64,000 nt of DNA from Marinobacterium_A aestuariivivens (GTDB taxonomy: Bacteria > Pseudomonadota > Gammaproteobacteria > Pseudomonadales > Balneatricaceae). Position 1 is the stretch's first letter, and each line of letters opens with the position of its first letter. Both the position numbers and the translations under genes were made by a program. This document shows, piece after piece, positions 1-11,869 of the stretch. The stretch lies in the NCBI RefSeq assembly GCF_042661465.1, contig NZ_JBHSWE010000001.1, positions 248,001 through 312,000 of the forward strand. The letters are read 5' to 3'. Below the pieces are notes generated by a model. The model was not told where the DNA came from and searched no databases. It saw only the letters and a list, made by a program, of their open reading frames with translations.

Positions 1-197
1 CGTCTGTCGACTGGCAGAGCAGGATGAAAGCGATGGTACCGTCCTACGGCCAGTCCCTGGTCGAGGACCCGGTGCTGCTGCAGCAGGTGCGCGAGCGCAC
101 CCTGTCGGTACTGCAGCTGGACTCGGCGCCGGCACCGGCCCCAAAGCTGTCTGCCGCGGCTGAGCCGGCCGAAGTGCGGCAGTCCCTCGCCAGCTAA
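1..197 (+). CDS. mqo: malate:quinone oxidoreductase, C-terminal end (5' part outside window)
   Basis: The open frame from the window edge ends at TAA 195-197 and encodes 64 residues. It contains WQSRMKAMVPSYGQSLVED followed by an RERTLSVLQL-like helix, the typical C-terminus of membrane-associated, FAD-dependent malate:quinone oxidoreductase. That enzyme oxidises malate to oxaloacetate and passes electrons to quinone. The family assignment rests on this tail only. The last 24 residues are Ala/Pro-rich and look like a lineage-specific extension. No start is visible. Confidence 0.8.
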   Translation, partial: SVDWQSRMKAMVPSYGQSLVEDPVLLQQVRERTLSVLQLDSAPAPAPKLSAAAEPAEVRQSLAS

Positions 198-218
198 CTG
201 AAAGCGACAAGAAAGCCT

Positions 219-258
219 GCAGGGTGGAAGGAGTGCCGAAGGCCCGAATTCCACCCTG
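219..258. repeat. palindromic intergenic repeat (GGGTGGAA / TTCCACCC type)
   Basis: An imperfect inverted repeat, AGGGTGGAA ... AATTCCACCCT, lies between mqo and yidD. Related elements occur near 34695-34733 and 53693-53805. The core pairs GGAAT with GAATTCC around a GC-rich centre. It belongs to a set of short dispersed palindromes in this genome. It could form a hairpin in mqo mRNA. Confidence 0.55.
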
Positions 259-320
259 CGACTTGTAGCGTGGCGCGTCCTTGCCTATGCTGGGCGCAAT
301 CCATCGAGCCGGCTTGCGCC

Positions 321-563
321 ATGCGAAAACTCTTTATCGTCCTGATACGCGTTTACCAGCTGGTGATCAGCCCGCTGCTGGGACCCCGTTGCCGTTTCTA
401 CCCCAGCTGCTCGCAGTACGGTATCGAGGCGATCCAGACCCACGGCCCGCTACGCGGCGGCTGGCTGACCTTGAAGCGCATCCTCAAGTGCCACCCCGGC
501 CATCCCGGCGGCCTCGATCCGGTGCCGCCACAATGCGGCTGCGACAAGCCACCGCAGGCCTGA
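321..563 (+). CDS. yidD: YidD, membrane protein insertion efficiency factor
   Basis: The 80-residue protein begins MRKLFIVLIRVYQLVISPLL and carries the family signature GPRCRFYPSCSQYGIEA, then KCHPGHPGG and a final DPVPP. YidD is a small amphipathic inner-membrane-associated protein that helps YidC insert membrane proteins. I chose the ATG at 321 because it aligns with the family start; an upstream in-frame start at 270 would add 17 unconserved residues. In many Gammaproteobacteria yidD sits in the rpmH-rnpA-yidD-yidC cluster, whereas here it stands alone between mqo and oplAH. Confidence 0.9.
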   Translation: MRKLFIVLIRVYQLVISPLLGPRCRFYPSCSQYGIEAIQTHGPLRGGWLTLKRILKCHPGHPGGLDPVPPQCGCDKPPQA

Positions 564-761
564 TCACTCCGGCTTACTGGCTGCGAGTGCACGCGGAACG
601 CGGTGGGGCCCGCGTGCCGCCTGTTCCTACAAACGGAATTTCCGTCCGGCTTTGACAGCGTGAAGTCACCCCTCGGATAACGCGCAGCAAAGGTTTCAAG
701 GTCGTGCCCGCTGCCGTAAGCTGAGTGCCTTGACTCCTTTTCTCGACACGGGAACAACGCT

Positions 762-4404
<3,643 letters not shown>

Positions 4405-4560
4405 CGGCCGCCGCGGGCACCGGGGCCGCAAAGCGGGCCGGCCGGAGCTCCGGCAACCTGTTCGGTTGCGGCCTGTCAATGCGCGCCGCAATTGACCCTC
4501 CGGCCTGCAGCAGCTATTACATAAACCAAAAGCGCTCGAACAAAAGGGCCCGCCAACCTC

Positions 4561-6788
4561 ATGTTCTCTCCGGTTTCGGTCATGCTTGTCGTGCTGGTCT
4601 ACATGGCCATCCTGTTCTCCATCGCCCAGTTTGTCGAAAAGCGTGCCGAGCTCAGAGGCCCCAAGGTGCATGGTCCCTGGATCTATTCGCTGTCGCTGGC
4701 GGTCTATGCCACCTCCTGGACCTTCTATGGCAGCGTCGGCCTGGCCAGCCAGTCCGGCTTGCTGTTCTTCGGCATCTATGCCGGCGCGCTGCTCGCCATC
4801 GCCTTCTGGCAGGTCACGCTGCGGCGCATGGTAGCGGCCAAGGAAACCTTCCATATCACCAGCATCGCCGACTTCATCTCAACCCGCTACAACCGCTCCC
4901 AGCCGATCGCCGCCATCGTCACCCTGATCGCCCTGGTCGGCACCCTGCCCTACATCGCGCTGCAACTCGAGGCGATCGTCAGTTCGTTCAACCTGATCAC
5001 CGCCGGCAACAATCCCGGCGTCGGCGGCCTGACCGGGCTCCTGATCACTATGATGATGATCCTCTTCACCATACTGTTCGGCGCGCGCCGCCTCGACCCG
5101 ACCGAGCGCCATCCCGGCATGGTCACGGTGCTGGCGGTGGAATGCCTGGTCAAGCTGGTGGCTTTCGTCGCAATCGGAATTTTCGTCACCCTGTCGGTTT
5201 TCGGCGGCGTCGACGGGTTGACCGAACGCCTGTTCGAGGGCGATCTGCGCCACCTGACGCGCATCAGCAGCTACCGCGGCGACAATCTGACCTGGCTGAC
5301 CTTTATCGTACTGAGCTTTATCGGCGTTCAGTTGCTGCCGCGCCAGTTCCATGTCGCGGTGGTCGAGAACCCGGACCGACGCCATATCAAAACCGCCATG
5401 TGGCTGTTCCCGCTCTACCTGATCCTGATCAACCTGTTCGTGCTGCCGATCGCCGGCGCCGGGCTGATCAGCGACATTCCAATCGCCATGGCAGATTTCT
5501 ACGTACTGCTGATACCGCAGCAGGCCGGCGAACAGGCCCTGACCATGCTGACCTTCATCGGCGGCTTCTCGGCCGCAACCGCAATGGTGCTGGTTACCAC
5601 CATGACGTTGGCGACCATGGCATCGAACCATCTGCTGCTGCCTCTGATCGAGCGGGTGCCCTGGCTGCAACGGGCGCGCGGCTCGCTGCTGCAGGTACGC
5701 TGGGGACTGATCGCACTGATCCTGATCTCGGCGTTCCTTTTCGCCGTCGAGTTCGCCGACGCCTATGTACTGGTCACCATCGGTCTGCTCTCCTTCGCGG
5801 CGGTGGCTCAGTTCGCGCCGGCGCTGTTCGGCGGTCTGTTCTGGTCCCGCGGCAACAGCGCCGGCGCCCTGGCAGGCCTCAGCGCCGGCTTTCTGCTCTG
5901 GTTCTATACGCTGGCCGTGCCGACCTTCGTGCGCCAGGGCTGGATCCATCCGTCCCTGCTGACGGAAGGCCCTGGGACATTGCGCTGCTGCGTCCCGAAG
6001 CCCTGCTCGGCCTCGAAAGCCTTCCGGCGCTGACGCACAGCGTGTTCTGGTCACTGCTGGTCAATATCAGCCTCTATGTGCTCGGTTCGCTGCTTTACGA
6101 GCCACACAAGAGCGAGCGCACGCTGACCAACGAGTTCCTGTCGTCGATGCTGCCAAGCCTGCAACGCTACCGGGCCCGTCCCACCGGCCTCGATGCCTAT
6201 ATCGAACTGGCGTCGAAAATGGCCGAAGCCGAGGTGCTGCTGACCAAGTATCTCAATGCAGACAAGGCCTACCTGGCGGTCAACAGCATCGCCGACGACC
6301 TGCAGATCCTGAGCAAGAGCCAGATCACCATCATCGAACTGATCGAGTTTCACCGCATGCTGGAGCATGTGCTCTCCGGCGCCATCGGCGCCGCGAGCGC
6401 GCACCGCGCGATCGAGACCTCGATCCGTTACAGCGACCGCGAAGCCGCGGACCTCAAGGCCCTTTACAGCCACCTGGTCAGCGAGCTGCACGGCCAGCAC
6501 CTGGGCGACGCGCCGCCAGGTCCAGTGGCCGGCAGTGGCCACAAGGCCAAAGGCGAGGATCACTTCGGCATGATCAACGAGCTGCAGCGCAATATCGAGA
6601 CACTGGAACAGACCATCGAGGCGCAACAGGCCGAGATCAGTCAGTTGGAGACCAAGCTGGATTCACGCTATGAAGCCATGTTCCGCTACCGTCTAAATGC
6701 ACAGAAACTGAAGCAGGAAAACGAACTGCTAAGGCGCGAGCTCGGCGCAATCAGGGCGCCGGAAACGGGTCAGGAAAACCCACCGTAG
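4561..6788 (+). CDS. SLC5-STAC membrane protein with cytoplasmic coiled coil, no kinase domain; one frameshift
   Basis: The protein is about 742 aa after correction. Residues ~1-500 are a multi-helix sodium/solute-symporter (SLC5) fold like that of CbrA/PutP-type sensor kinases (YATSWTFYGSVG, ITSIADFISTRYNRS, AATAMVLVTTMTLATMASN). A STAC-like helical segment follows (EFLSSMLPSLQRYR ... SIADDLQILSKSQITIIELIEFH). The tail (~660-740) is charged coiled coil (LQRNIETLEQTIEAQQAEI, LKQENELLRRELG). No PAS, HisKA or HATPase motif is present before the stop. A one-base loss in GGCCCTGGGACATT near 5972 breaks the frame after LLTEGP. Transport or substrate sensing coupled to a partner through the coiled coil is possible. 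It follows oplAH by 156 bp, so the two may be co-transcribed. Confidence 0.78.
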
Positions 6789-7040
6789 AGTGCAGATGGT
6801 AAAGGTTGTGCGGTGCGCTCCGCTTACCAGCACCCCACCTGGCCGGCACTCCGGATTAACGTAGAGTGCTGCTGAGCGCAGCAGCCGCCATGGATGGCGG
6901 AAGGCCGCCCCGCGGGAAGCCTGGCATTGCAGGAGCAAATGCCAGCGAAGCGCACCGGCATTCTGATGGTGCGGTGCGCTTCACCGTAAACCGTTCCTGC
7001 GTTTACAGTATTTCCGCCATCCCTGGCGGTCACCGGCACC
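6785..7040. repeat. degenerate copies of the GTAGGGTGC dispersed element
   Basis: Two GTAGAGTGC ends (6785, overlapping the preceding stop codon, and 6861) begin repeat material. The part at 6973-7040 is closely similar to 62387-62464: both carry TAAACCG(T/C)TCCTGCG, CAGTATTTCC, CCATCC and TGGCGGTCA in the same order. CCGCCATGGATGGCGG near 6890 is an inverted piece of the same unit. No gene is seen in 6789-7058. The element separates the SLC5-STAC gene from the convergent mscS-type gene. Confidence 0.6.
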
Positions 7041-7058
7041 TCAGGTACCGCGTGCTGA

Positions 7059-7880
7059 TTATAGTTTGTCGCTTTTCTTATGCAGATGCACATCCATCTG
7101 CGGGAACGGAATGCTGATGCCTTCCTGGTCGAAACGCAGTTTCACCTTCTCGTTGGTATCCCAGAGCACGTTCCAGTAATCGGCGCTGCGCACCCAGGGG
7201 CGGACATTGAAGTTGACGCTGCTGTCGGCAAGTGCCGCCACCGCCACCACCGGCTCCGGTTCCGGCAGCACCCGCTCGTCCTCGGCGAGAATCTCGGTCA
7301 GAATCCGCTTGGCCTTGAGCAGATCGGAATCGTAACCGATACCGAACACCATATCGACGCGGCGCGTTTCACGCTTGGAGTAGTTGGTGATGACGCCACT
7401 GTAGATACCGCCATTGGGCACGATCACTTCCCGGTTGTCGCCGGTGCGCATGACGGTGTTGAAAATGGAGATGTGTTCGACAATACCGGCGACGCCACCG
7501 GCTTCGACGAAGTCGCCTTCGCGAAACGGGCGGAAAATGATCAGCAGGACGCCGGCGGCAAAGTTCTTCAGCGAGTCCTGCAGTGCGAGACCGACGGCCA
7601 GACCCGCCGCACCGACGACGGCAATCATCGAAGTGGTATCGACGCCGAGCTGGTCGAGGGCCGCAACGACGACCACCAGCAACAGCAGTACATTGACGAT
7701 CGAGCTGATGAAACTCACCAGCATGGCGTCCAGTTTGGCCCTGCGCAGGCCCCGCCCGATCAGGTTCAGCAGCAGCTTGATAACCAGCCGGCCGACGATA
7801 AAGATCGCGAGCGCCAGTACGATATTGATCGCCCAGGGTATGGCATAGGCATCAACATAATCAGCATAGAAATTTTCCAT
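7059..7880 (-). CDS. small-conductance mechanosensitive channel (MscS family)
   Basis: The 273-aa protein is the minimal MscS length. It has three N-terminal membrane segments; the pore-lining third helix is Gly/Ala-rich (AVVGAAGLAVGLALQDSLKNFAAG), followed by FRPFREGDFVEAGGVAGIVEHI and the beta domain with VPNGGIYSGVITNYS. It would open under membrane tension and release solutes during hypo-osmotic shock. The ATG at 7880 is preceded by AGAGGTGAAATA, a good ribosome site, and is preferred to an in-frame start 45 bases upstream. It is convergent with the SLC5-STAC gene. Confidence 0.93.
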   Translation of the reverse strand: MENFYADYVDAYAIPWAINIVLALAIFIVGRLVIKLLLNLIGRGLRRAKLDAMLVSFISSIVNVLLLLVVVVAALDQLGVDTTSMIAVVGAAGLAVGLALQDSLKNFAAGVLLIIFRPFREGDFVEAGGVAGIVEHISIFNTVMRTGDNREVIVPNGGIYSGVITNYSKRETRRVDMVFGIGYDSDLLKAKRILTEILAEDERVLPEPEPVVAVAALADSSVNFNVRPWVRSADYWNVLWDTNEKVKLRFDQEGISIPFPQMDVHLHKKSDKL

Positions 7881-8236
7881 TATTTCACCTCTGGATAATT
7901 GGGTCCTTCGCAGAGTCGCCGTCAAGACCTGCCACAGGGCGGCACTGAACAGCTTCTGTCGGGCCAGGGCGACACTTTTCGGCTATGGCCTTATGAAATG
8001 ACGCCCTTGGGCGACATAGCATAATAAAAGACGGCATGATCGCAACCATTGGGGTTTCAGGATTTTTTTCGGAACTATAATCGGGTCCCTCAGAACAATC
8101 GAACGCCGGCCGTATCGACGATCAGCCCGGCGCCCTGGCAGAGTCTTCGACCCCGCCGTCGCCCGGCGATGGTCGGGCCCAGCCTTTCTTACGCCCGTGA
8201 CGGCACGGGCAGACCGGTAACCAAGTGCTGAGATCA
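7881..8236. other. 356-bp divergent intergenic region
   Basis: This lies between the mscS-type gene (minus) and the SH3 protein gene (plus). A TATAAT hexamer at 8076-8081, after a T-rich stretch, is a candidate -10 for the plus-strand gene; I see no convincing -35. No conserved ORF, RNA gene or repeat is apparent. Confidence 0.45.
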
Positions 8237-8833
8237 ATGACTAAATTTCTGGACTCCCGTGCGCCCAAGCGGCTGGCCGCCAGCCTTATTCTCCTGACCG
8301 CCCTGCCCGCTGCGGCCGAACAGGGCCATATCGCCGACGACGTCTACACCTTCTATCACAGCGGCCCAAGCAACCAGTACCGTATTACCGGCAGGATCCG
8401 CAGCGGTGAGCCGGTCGAGATCCTCAAGCGCGACAGCAATACGGACTACGTACAGATCCGCATGGAAAACGGTCGCACCGGCTGGCTGCCGGGCGAACAC
8501 GTCGCCGAAGGCCCCAGCACTCTGTCCCGGCTGCCCGCCCTCGAATCCGCGCTGAGTGAAAAGCAGGCCACCACCAGCACCCAGCAGCAGGAGATCGAGA
8601 CCCTGCGCGCCGAGCTCAGCGAACTCAAGGCCCAGAACCAGTCCTACACCGGAAACCTGCAGGCACTGAACAGCGAGATCGAAACACTGAACCGCCAGAT
8701 AGAGAACATGGACGAGAGCAACCTGATGCGCTGGTTCACCCATGGCGGCCTGGTCGCCCTCGGCGGGGTACTGCTGGGCTTGCTGATTCCCTACTTCCCG
8801 AAAAAGCGGAAACGTCGCGACGACTGGTTCTGA
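8237..8833 (+). CDS. SH3-domain envelope protein (TIGR04211/YgiM-like)
   Basis: This 198-aa protein has an N-terminal signal sequence (LAASLILLTALPAAAEQ), a bacterial SH3 domain (YTFYHSGPSNQYRITGRI ... YVQIRMENGRTGWLPGEHV, ~residues 38-95) and a long coiled coil (~110-165). One C-terminal membrane helix (GGLVALGGVLLGLLIPYF) and a basic tail follow. The layout matches the TIGR04211 family, likely a periplasmic coiled-coil protein anchored to the inner membrane. Its molecular role is not established. The ATG at 8237 is chosen; a GTG four codons upstream is possible. Confidence 0.85.
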   Translation: MTKFLDSRAPKRLAASLILLTALPAAAEQGHIADDVYTFYHSGPSNQYRITGRIRSGEPVEILKRDSNTDYVQIRMENGRTGWLPGEHVAEGPSTLSRLPALESALSEKQATTSTQQQEIETLRAELSELKAQNQSYTGNLQALNSEIETLNRQIENMDESNLMRWFTHGGLVALGGVLLGLLIPYFPKKRKRRDDWF

Positions 8834-8947
8834 CGCCCTTGCAGAGTCGATTCGCGCCCTCCGACATTATTGATTAGTTGTTCACAAACAGCGCATTGCG
8901 TGCCAAACTCAGGGAAACACTGGTCGAATCGGGACCCTGGACACGCC

Positions 8948-9394
8948 ATGCAACTCAACAAGCAGACCGATTATGCGGTACGCGTTCTGATTTTTCTGGG
9001 TTCAGCGCCCGACGATCGGCGCTGCACCGTTTCGGAAATGTCGGAAACACTGGGTATTTCTGCCAACAACCTCGCCAAGATCGTCAACCGTTTCGCCAAC
9101 CACGGGCTGATCACCACTATCCGGGGGCGAAACGGCGGCCTCAGAATCAACCCCGAAACGCTCGACTATCCACTGGGGGAACTGGTGGCCATGTTCGAAC
9201 CGGACTGCGAACTGGCGGATTGCACCCATGCCGAGTGCAACATGACCGAGCAGTGCGGCTGGCGCCAGGTACTGGCGGGCTCCCGCGAGGCGATGATCGC
9301 CCACATGAACCGCTTTCGCGTGCGCGACCTGCTCGACAACCGCGCCTGGCTCGAGCGCATCCTGCACCAGCCCAAAGCCGTTGCAGGTCTATAG
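8948..9394 (+). CDS. Rrf2-family transcriptional regulator (NsrR-like, cysteine-rich)
   Basis: This 148-aa Rrf2 protein starts MQLNKQTDYAVRVLIFLGS. It has a winged helix (SEMSETLGISANNLAKIVNRF, GLITTIRGRNGGLRI) and a cysteine cluster CELADCTHAECNMTEQC at about residues 93-109. Clustered cysteines ligate an Fe-S cluster in NsrR and IscR. Spacing and sequence resemble NsrR, which senses nitric oxide, but no target site is visible here and the name is not certain. It lies 121 bp upstream of grxA on the same strand. Confidence 0.85.
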   Translation: MQLNKQTDYAVRVLIFLGSAPDDRRCTVSEMSETLGISANNLAKIVNRFANHGLITTIRGRNGGLRINPETLDYPLGELVAMFEPDCELADCTHAECNMTEQCGWRQVLAGSREAMIAHMNRFRVRDLLDNRAWLERILHQPKAVAGL

Positions 9395-9515
9395 TCCCCT
9401 CCAATCAACGCCATTGCGATCGCCAATTGGCACGCGGTTCCGGGCTCTGTTGAAATAGCCGTCAGTTGATCGGGCGCAGACCCCGCGCCCGCCACCCGCG
9501 GACAGGAGAACCCCC

Positions 9516-9758
9516 ATGGAGCGCATCACCATTTTCGGACGTGACGGTTGCGGCTACTGCCGCCGGGCCGTTGAGCTGTGCGAAAGCAAGGCGCTGAATT
9601 ACCGCTATATCGACATTCACGCCGAAGGCATCAGCAAGGCCGACCTCGAGAAAACCATCGGCAAGCCGGTGCTGACCGTACCGCAGATATTCCGCGGCCA
9701 GCAGCATGTTGGCGGTTATACCGAGTTCGCACGCGAAGTTGCCCAAGGGGCGCAATGA
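9516..9758 (+). CDS. grxA: glutaredoxin, GrxA type
   Basis: An 80-aa glutaredoxin with the dithiol active site GCGYC (residues 11-15). The GrxA-type motifs are DIHAEGISKADLEKTIGKP, TVPQIF with the cis-proline, and the glutathione-binding QHVGGYTEF. It would reduce disulfides, for example in ribonucleotide reductase, using glutathione. Spacing to the Rrf2 gene allows a shared transcript, in line with a redox or nitrosative stress theme, but this is inference. Confidence 0.88.
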   Translation: MERITIFGRDGCGYCRRAVELCESKALNYRYIDIHAEGISKADLEKTIGKPVLTVPQIFRGQQHVGGYTEFAREVAQGAQ

Positions 9759-9820
9759 ATACTAAGCTGTAAGAGTACCCCGTTGACCGCAGCGGTTTGG
9801 AGCGAGGGAGGACAACAGCC

Positions 9821-9949
9821 ATGCTCACGATAGCCGTTATCGCACTCGTTGCCGGAGGCCTGCTGCTGATGCTGACAGCTCGCGACAGACCCGAGCACAA
9901 ACCGGCACCCGTGCGGATCGAGACCCGGGACCCGCGACGTCGTCGCTGA
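9821..9949 (+). CDS. 42-aa single-span membrane peptide (hypothetical)
   Basis: ATG 9821 to TGA 9947-9949 encodes a short protein with one hydrophobic helix (MLTIAVIALVAGGLLLMLTA) and a 22-residue basic, Pro/Arg-rich tail ending RRRR. A clear ribosome site (GAGGGAGGAC) lies just upstream. It starts 62 bp after grxA and ends 18 bp before the convergent recD stop. I recognise no family. The positive tail predicts an N-out, C-in orientation. Confidence 0.55.
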   Translation: MLTIAVIALVAGGLLLMLTARDRPEHKPAPVRIETRDPRRRR

Positions 9950-9967
9950 CCCCTGACCGGATCGGGC

Positions 9968-11869
9968 TCAGGCTCGATCCCAGAGCCGGGCGGCCAGGCC
10001 ACTGGCCCGCTCGGTACGCCGACCGATCACCCGCTGCAGCAGGGTGCTGCGGGCATAAAGTTCGAAGTGACCGCGCGCCCGTGTAATGCCGGTATAGAAC
10101 AGCTCCCGTGTCAGTACCGGGGCGTCCTCGGGCGGTAACAGCAGCAACACCCGGTCAAATTCGGACCCCTGACTCTTGTGTACGGTCATGGCGTACACCG
10201 TCTCGTGCTCCGGCATCCGGCTCGGCAGTACCGGGCGCGGCGCGCCGCCCTGGTCGAACCAGACCCGCAGCTCACCCGCGTCGTTCGGCATCAGGATGCC
10301 GATGTCGCCATTGAACAGCTCCAGCGCGCGATCGTTGCGTGTCACGATCACCGGACGCCCCGCATACCAGGCGCCGGACAGCCGAATAAGACCGGCCTGA
10401 ACCAGCCCCCGCTCGATGCGCTCATTCAGCCCGGCCACACCATAGGGGCCCTGGCGCAGCGCGCTGAGCAGCTGGAAGCGGTTGAAGGCGGCCAGCACCT
10501 CGGCCGGCGCAGCGCCACGCGCCAGGGCCTGCAGATAGTCACGGTAGCCCTCGACACAGCGGTCGACCAGCCTCTGATAATGACCATTGTCGAGCCGCCG
10601 CCAGGCGATATCCCCGTACCCCCGCTGCCAGACCGCCCGGAACGCCTCGTCATCACCGTCATTGACCGCCCGCGCCAGCCGCCCGATACCGCTGTCGGCG
10701 CCAAAACGGTAGCTGGTACGCAGTTGCGCCAGGCCATCGGCCACCGGCATCGCTGCCGGGTCACCCAGGGCTTGCGGCTCGAGCTCGCAGACCGACGCCA
10801 GGTACTCACTCTGGGCAGGACTGTAGCGCAGCTCCCCGGCCAGCTGCAGATATCCCCCAGCACACTGCCGGCCTCCACCGACGCCAGCTGATCGCGGTCG
10901 CCGATCAGCACCAGCCGGGCAGACTCCGGCAGGGCGGACAGCAGCCGCGCCATCAGCGGCAGATCGACCATCGAGGCCTCGTCGACCACCAGCAGATCCA
11001 GATGCAATGGATTGTCGGGGCCGTGGCGAAAACGGCGACTGCCCGGTAGCACGCCGAGCAAGCGGTGCAGCGTCGACGCCTCGTCCGGAATCAGCCCGGC
11101 GACCGGGGCCGGCAGCGCCAGCCGGCCCCGGGCAGCGGCAATCGACTCGGCCATGCGCGCCGCCGCCTTGCCCGTAGGGGCCGCCAGCCGGATCCGGGGC
11201 TTCACCCCGAGCGCCAGCTGCTGCTCGATATGCAGCGCCAGCAGCTTGATCACCGTGGTGGTCTTGCCGGTGCCGGGGCCGCCGCTGATCACGGCGAAAC
11301 GCCGGCTCACCGCCACCGCCGCCGCCACCTTTTGCCAGTCCGGTGCCGCAGCGCCGTCGACGGACGGAAACAGGCGCTGCAGCGACGCTTTCATCGCAAC
11401 CCGGTCGGTGTCGAGCGCTTCGCTGCGCCGGCTCAGAAAAACGGCCAGATCGCATTCGAAGCGCCAGTAGCGATAGAGATAGAGGCGCTCGCGATCGAGC
11501 ACCAGCGGCGTCTCGGGCTCGCCGCGCCCCAGCACCACCCCATCGGGCGAACAATCGCAGGAGCCGCTCCGCGGGCGAACCCTTTTGAAGCCGACTCTAT
11601 TCGCGCGGAGACCGGGCTCCCACAAGCACCCAGCCAGGGCCGCAGGCGGTCGCCCACCTCGGGCGGCAGACTGTCGATCAGCGCCGGTACCGAGGCCAGC
11701 GGCAGGCAGACATTGCCGCGGCCGAGCTCGAAGCTGACCAGCGCCGCCAGCACCAGCAGCGCCGGCTCCCGGCAGCCGCCGGTCTCGTGCAGAAAGCGGG
11801 CAAACTGAACGTCGAGCGGGCGCAGCCCCCGGGCACCACCGTCTCGCGCAAGTGATTGAGCACATCCAT
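9968..11869 (-). CDS. recD: RecD helicase subunit of RecBCD, interrupted
   Basis: This SF1 5'-3' helicase subunit has Walker A SGGPGTGKTTT, VDEASMVDLPLM, GDRDQLASVEAGSVLG and the C-terminal MTVHKSQGSEFD motif. The ATG overlaps the recB stop (TAATG). One-base losses occur near 11832 (G5 where G6 gives VPGGLRPLDVQFARF) and near 10858 (after SVLGD). Between them, at 11555-11624, lies a 70-bp REP-like palindrome that no RecD alignment accommodates. The reading phase before and after it differs as expected for an insertion of length 3n+2. Removing about 71-86 bp gives roughly 605-610 residues, close to E. coli RecD (608). Confidence 0.88.
11555..11624. repeat. REP-like palindromic element inside recD
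   Basis: Two 25-nt arms (11555-11579 and 11600-11624) are imperfect inverted copies, GGAGCC-GCTCCGCGGGCGAA against TTCGCGCGGAGACC-GGCTCC, around a 20-nt centre. On the minus strand it reads TGTGGGAGCC ... GCGCGAATA, much like the TGTGGGAGC...CGCGAATAG elements of pseudomonads. Such elements are normally intergenic; here it sits in the poorly conserved N-terminal third of recD. No target duplication is obvious. Confidence 0.7.

Noticed and set aside
4561..6788. Call as CbrA-type hybrid sensor kinase
   Set aside because: No H, N or G box can be read in any frame before 6788 or in the repeat-filled gap after it.
7080..7898. 272-codon frame antisense to the MscS channel
   Set aside because: Shadow of a conserved gene; His/Asp/Gln-rich composition and no motif.
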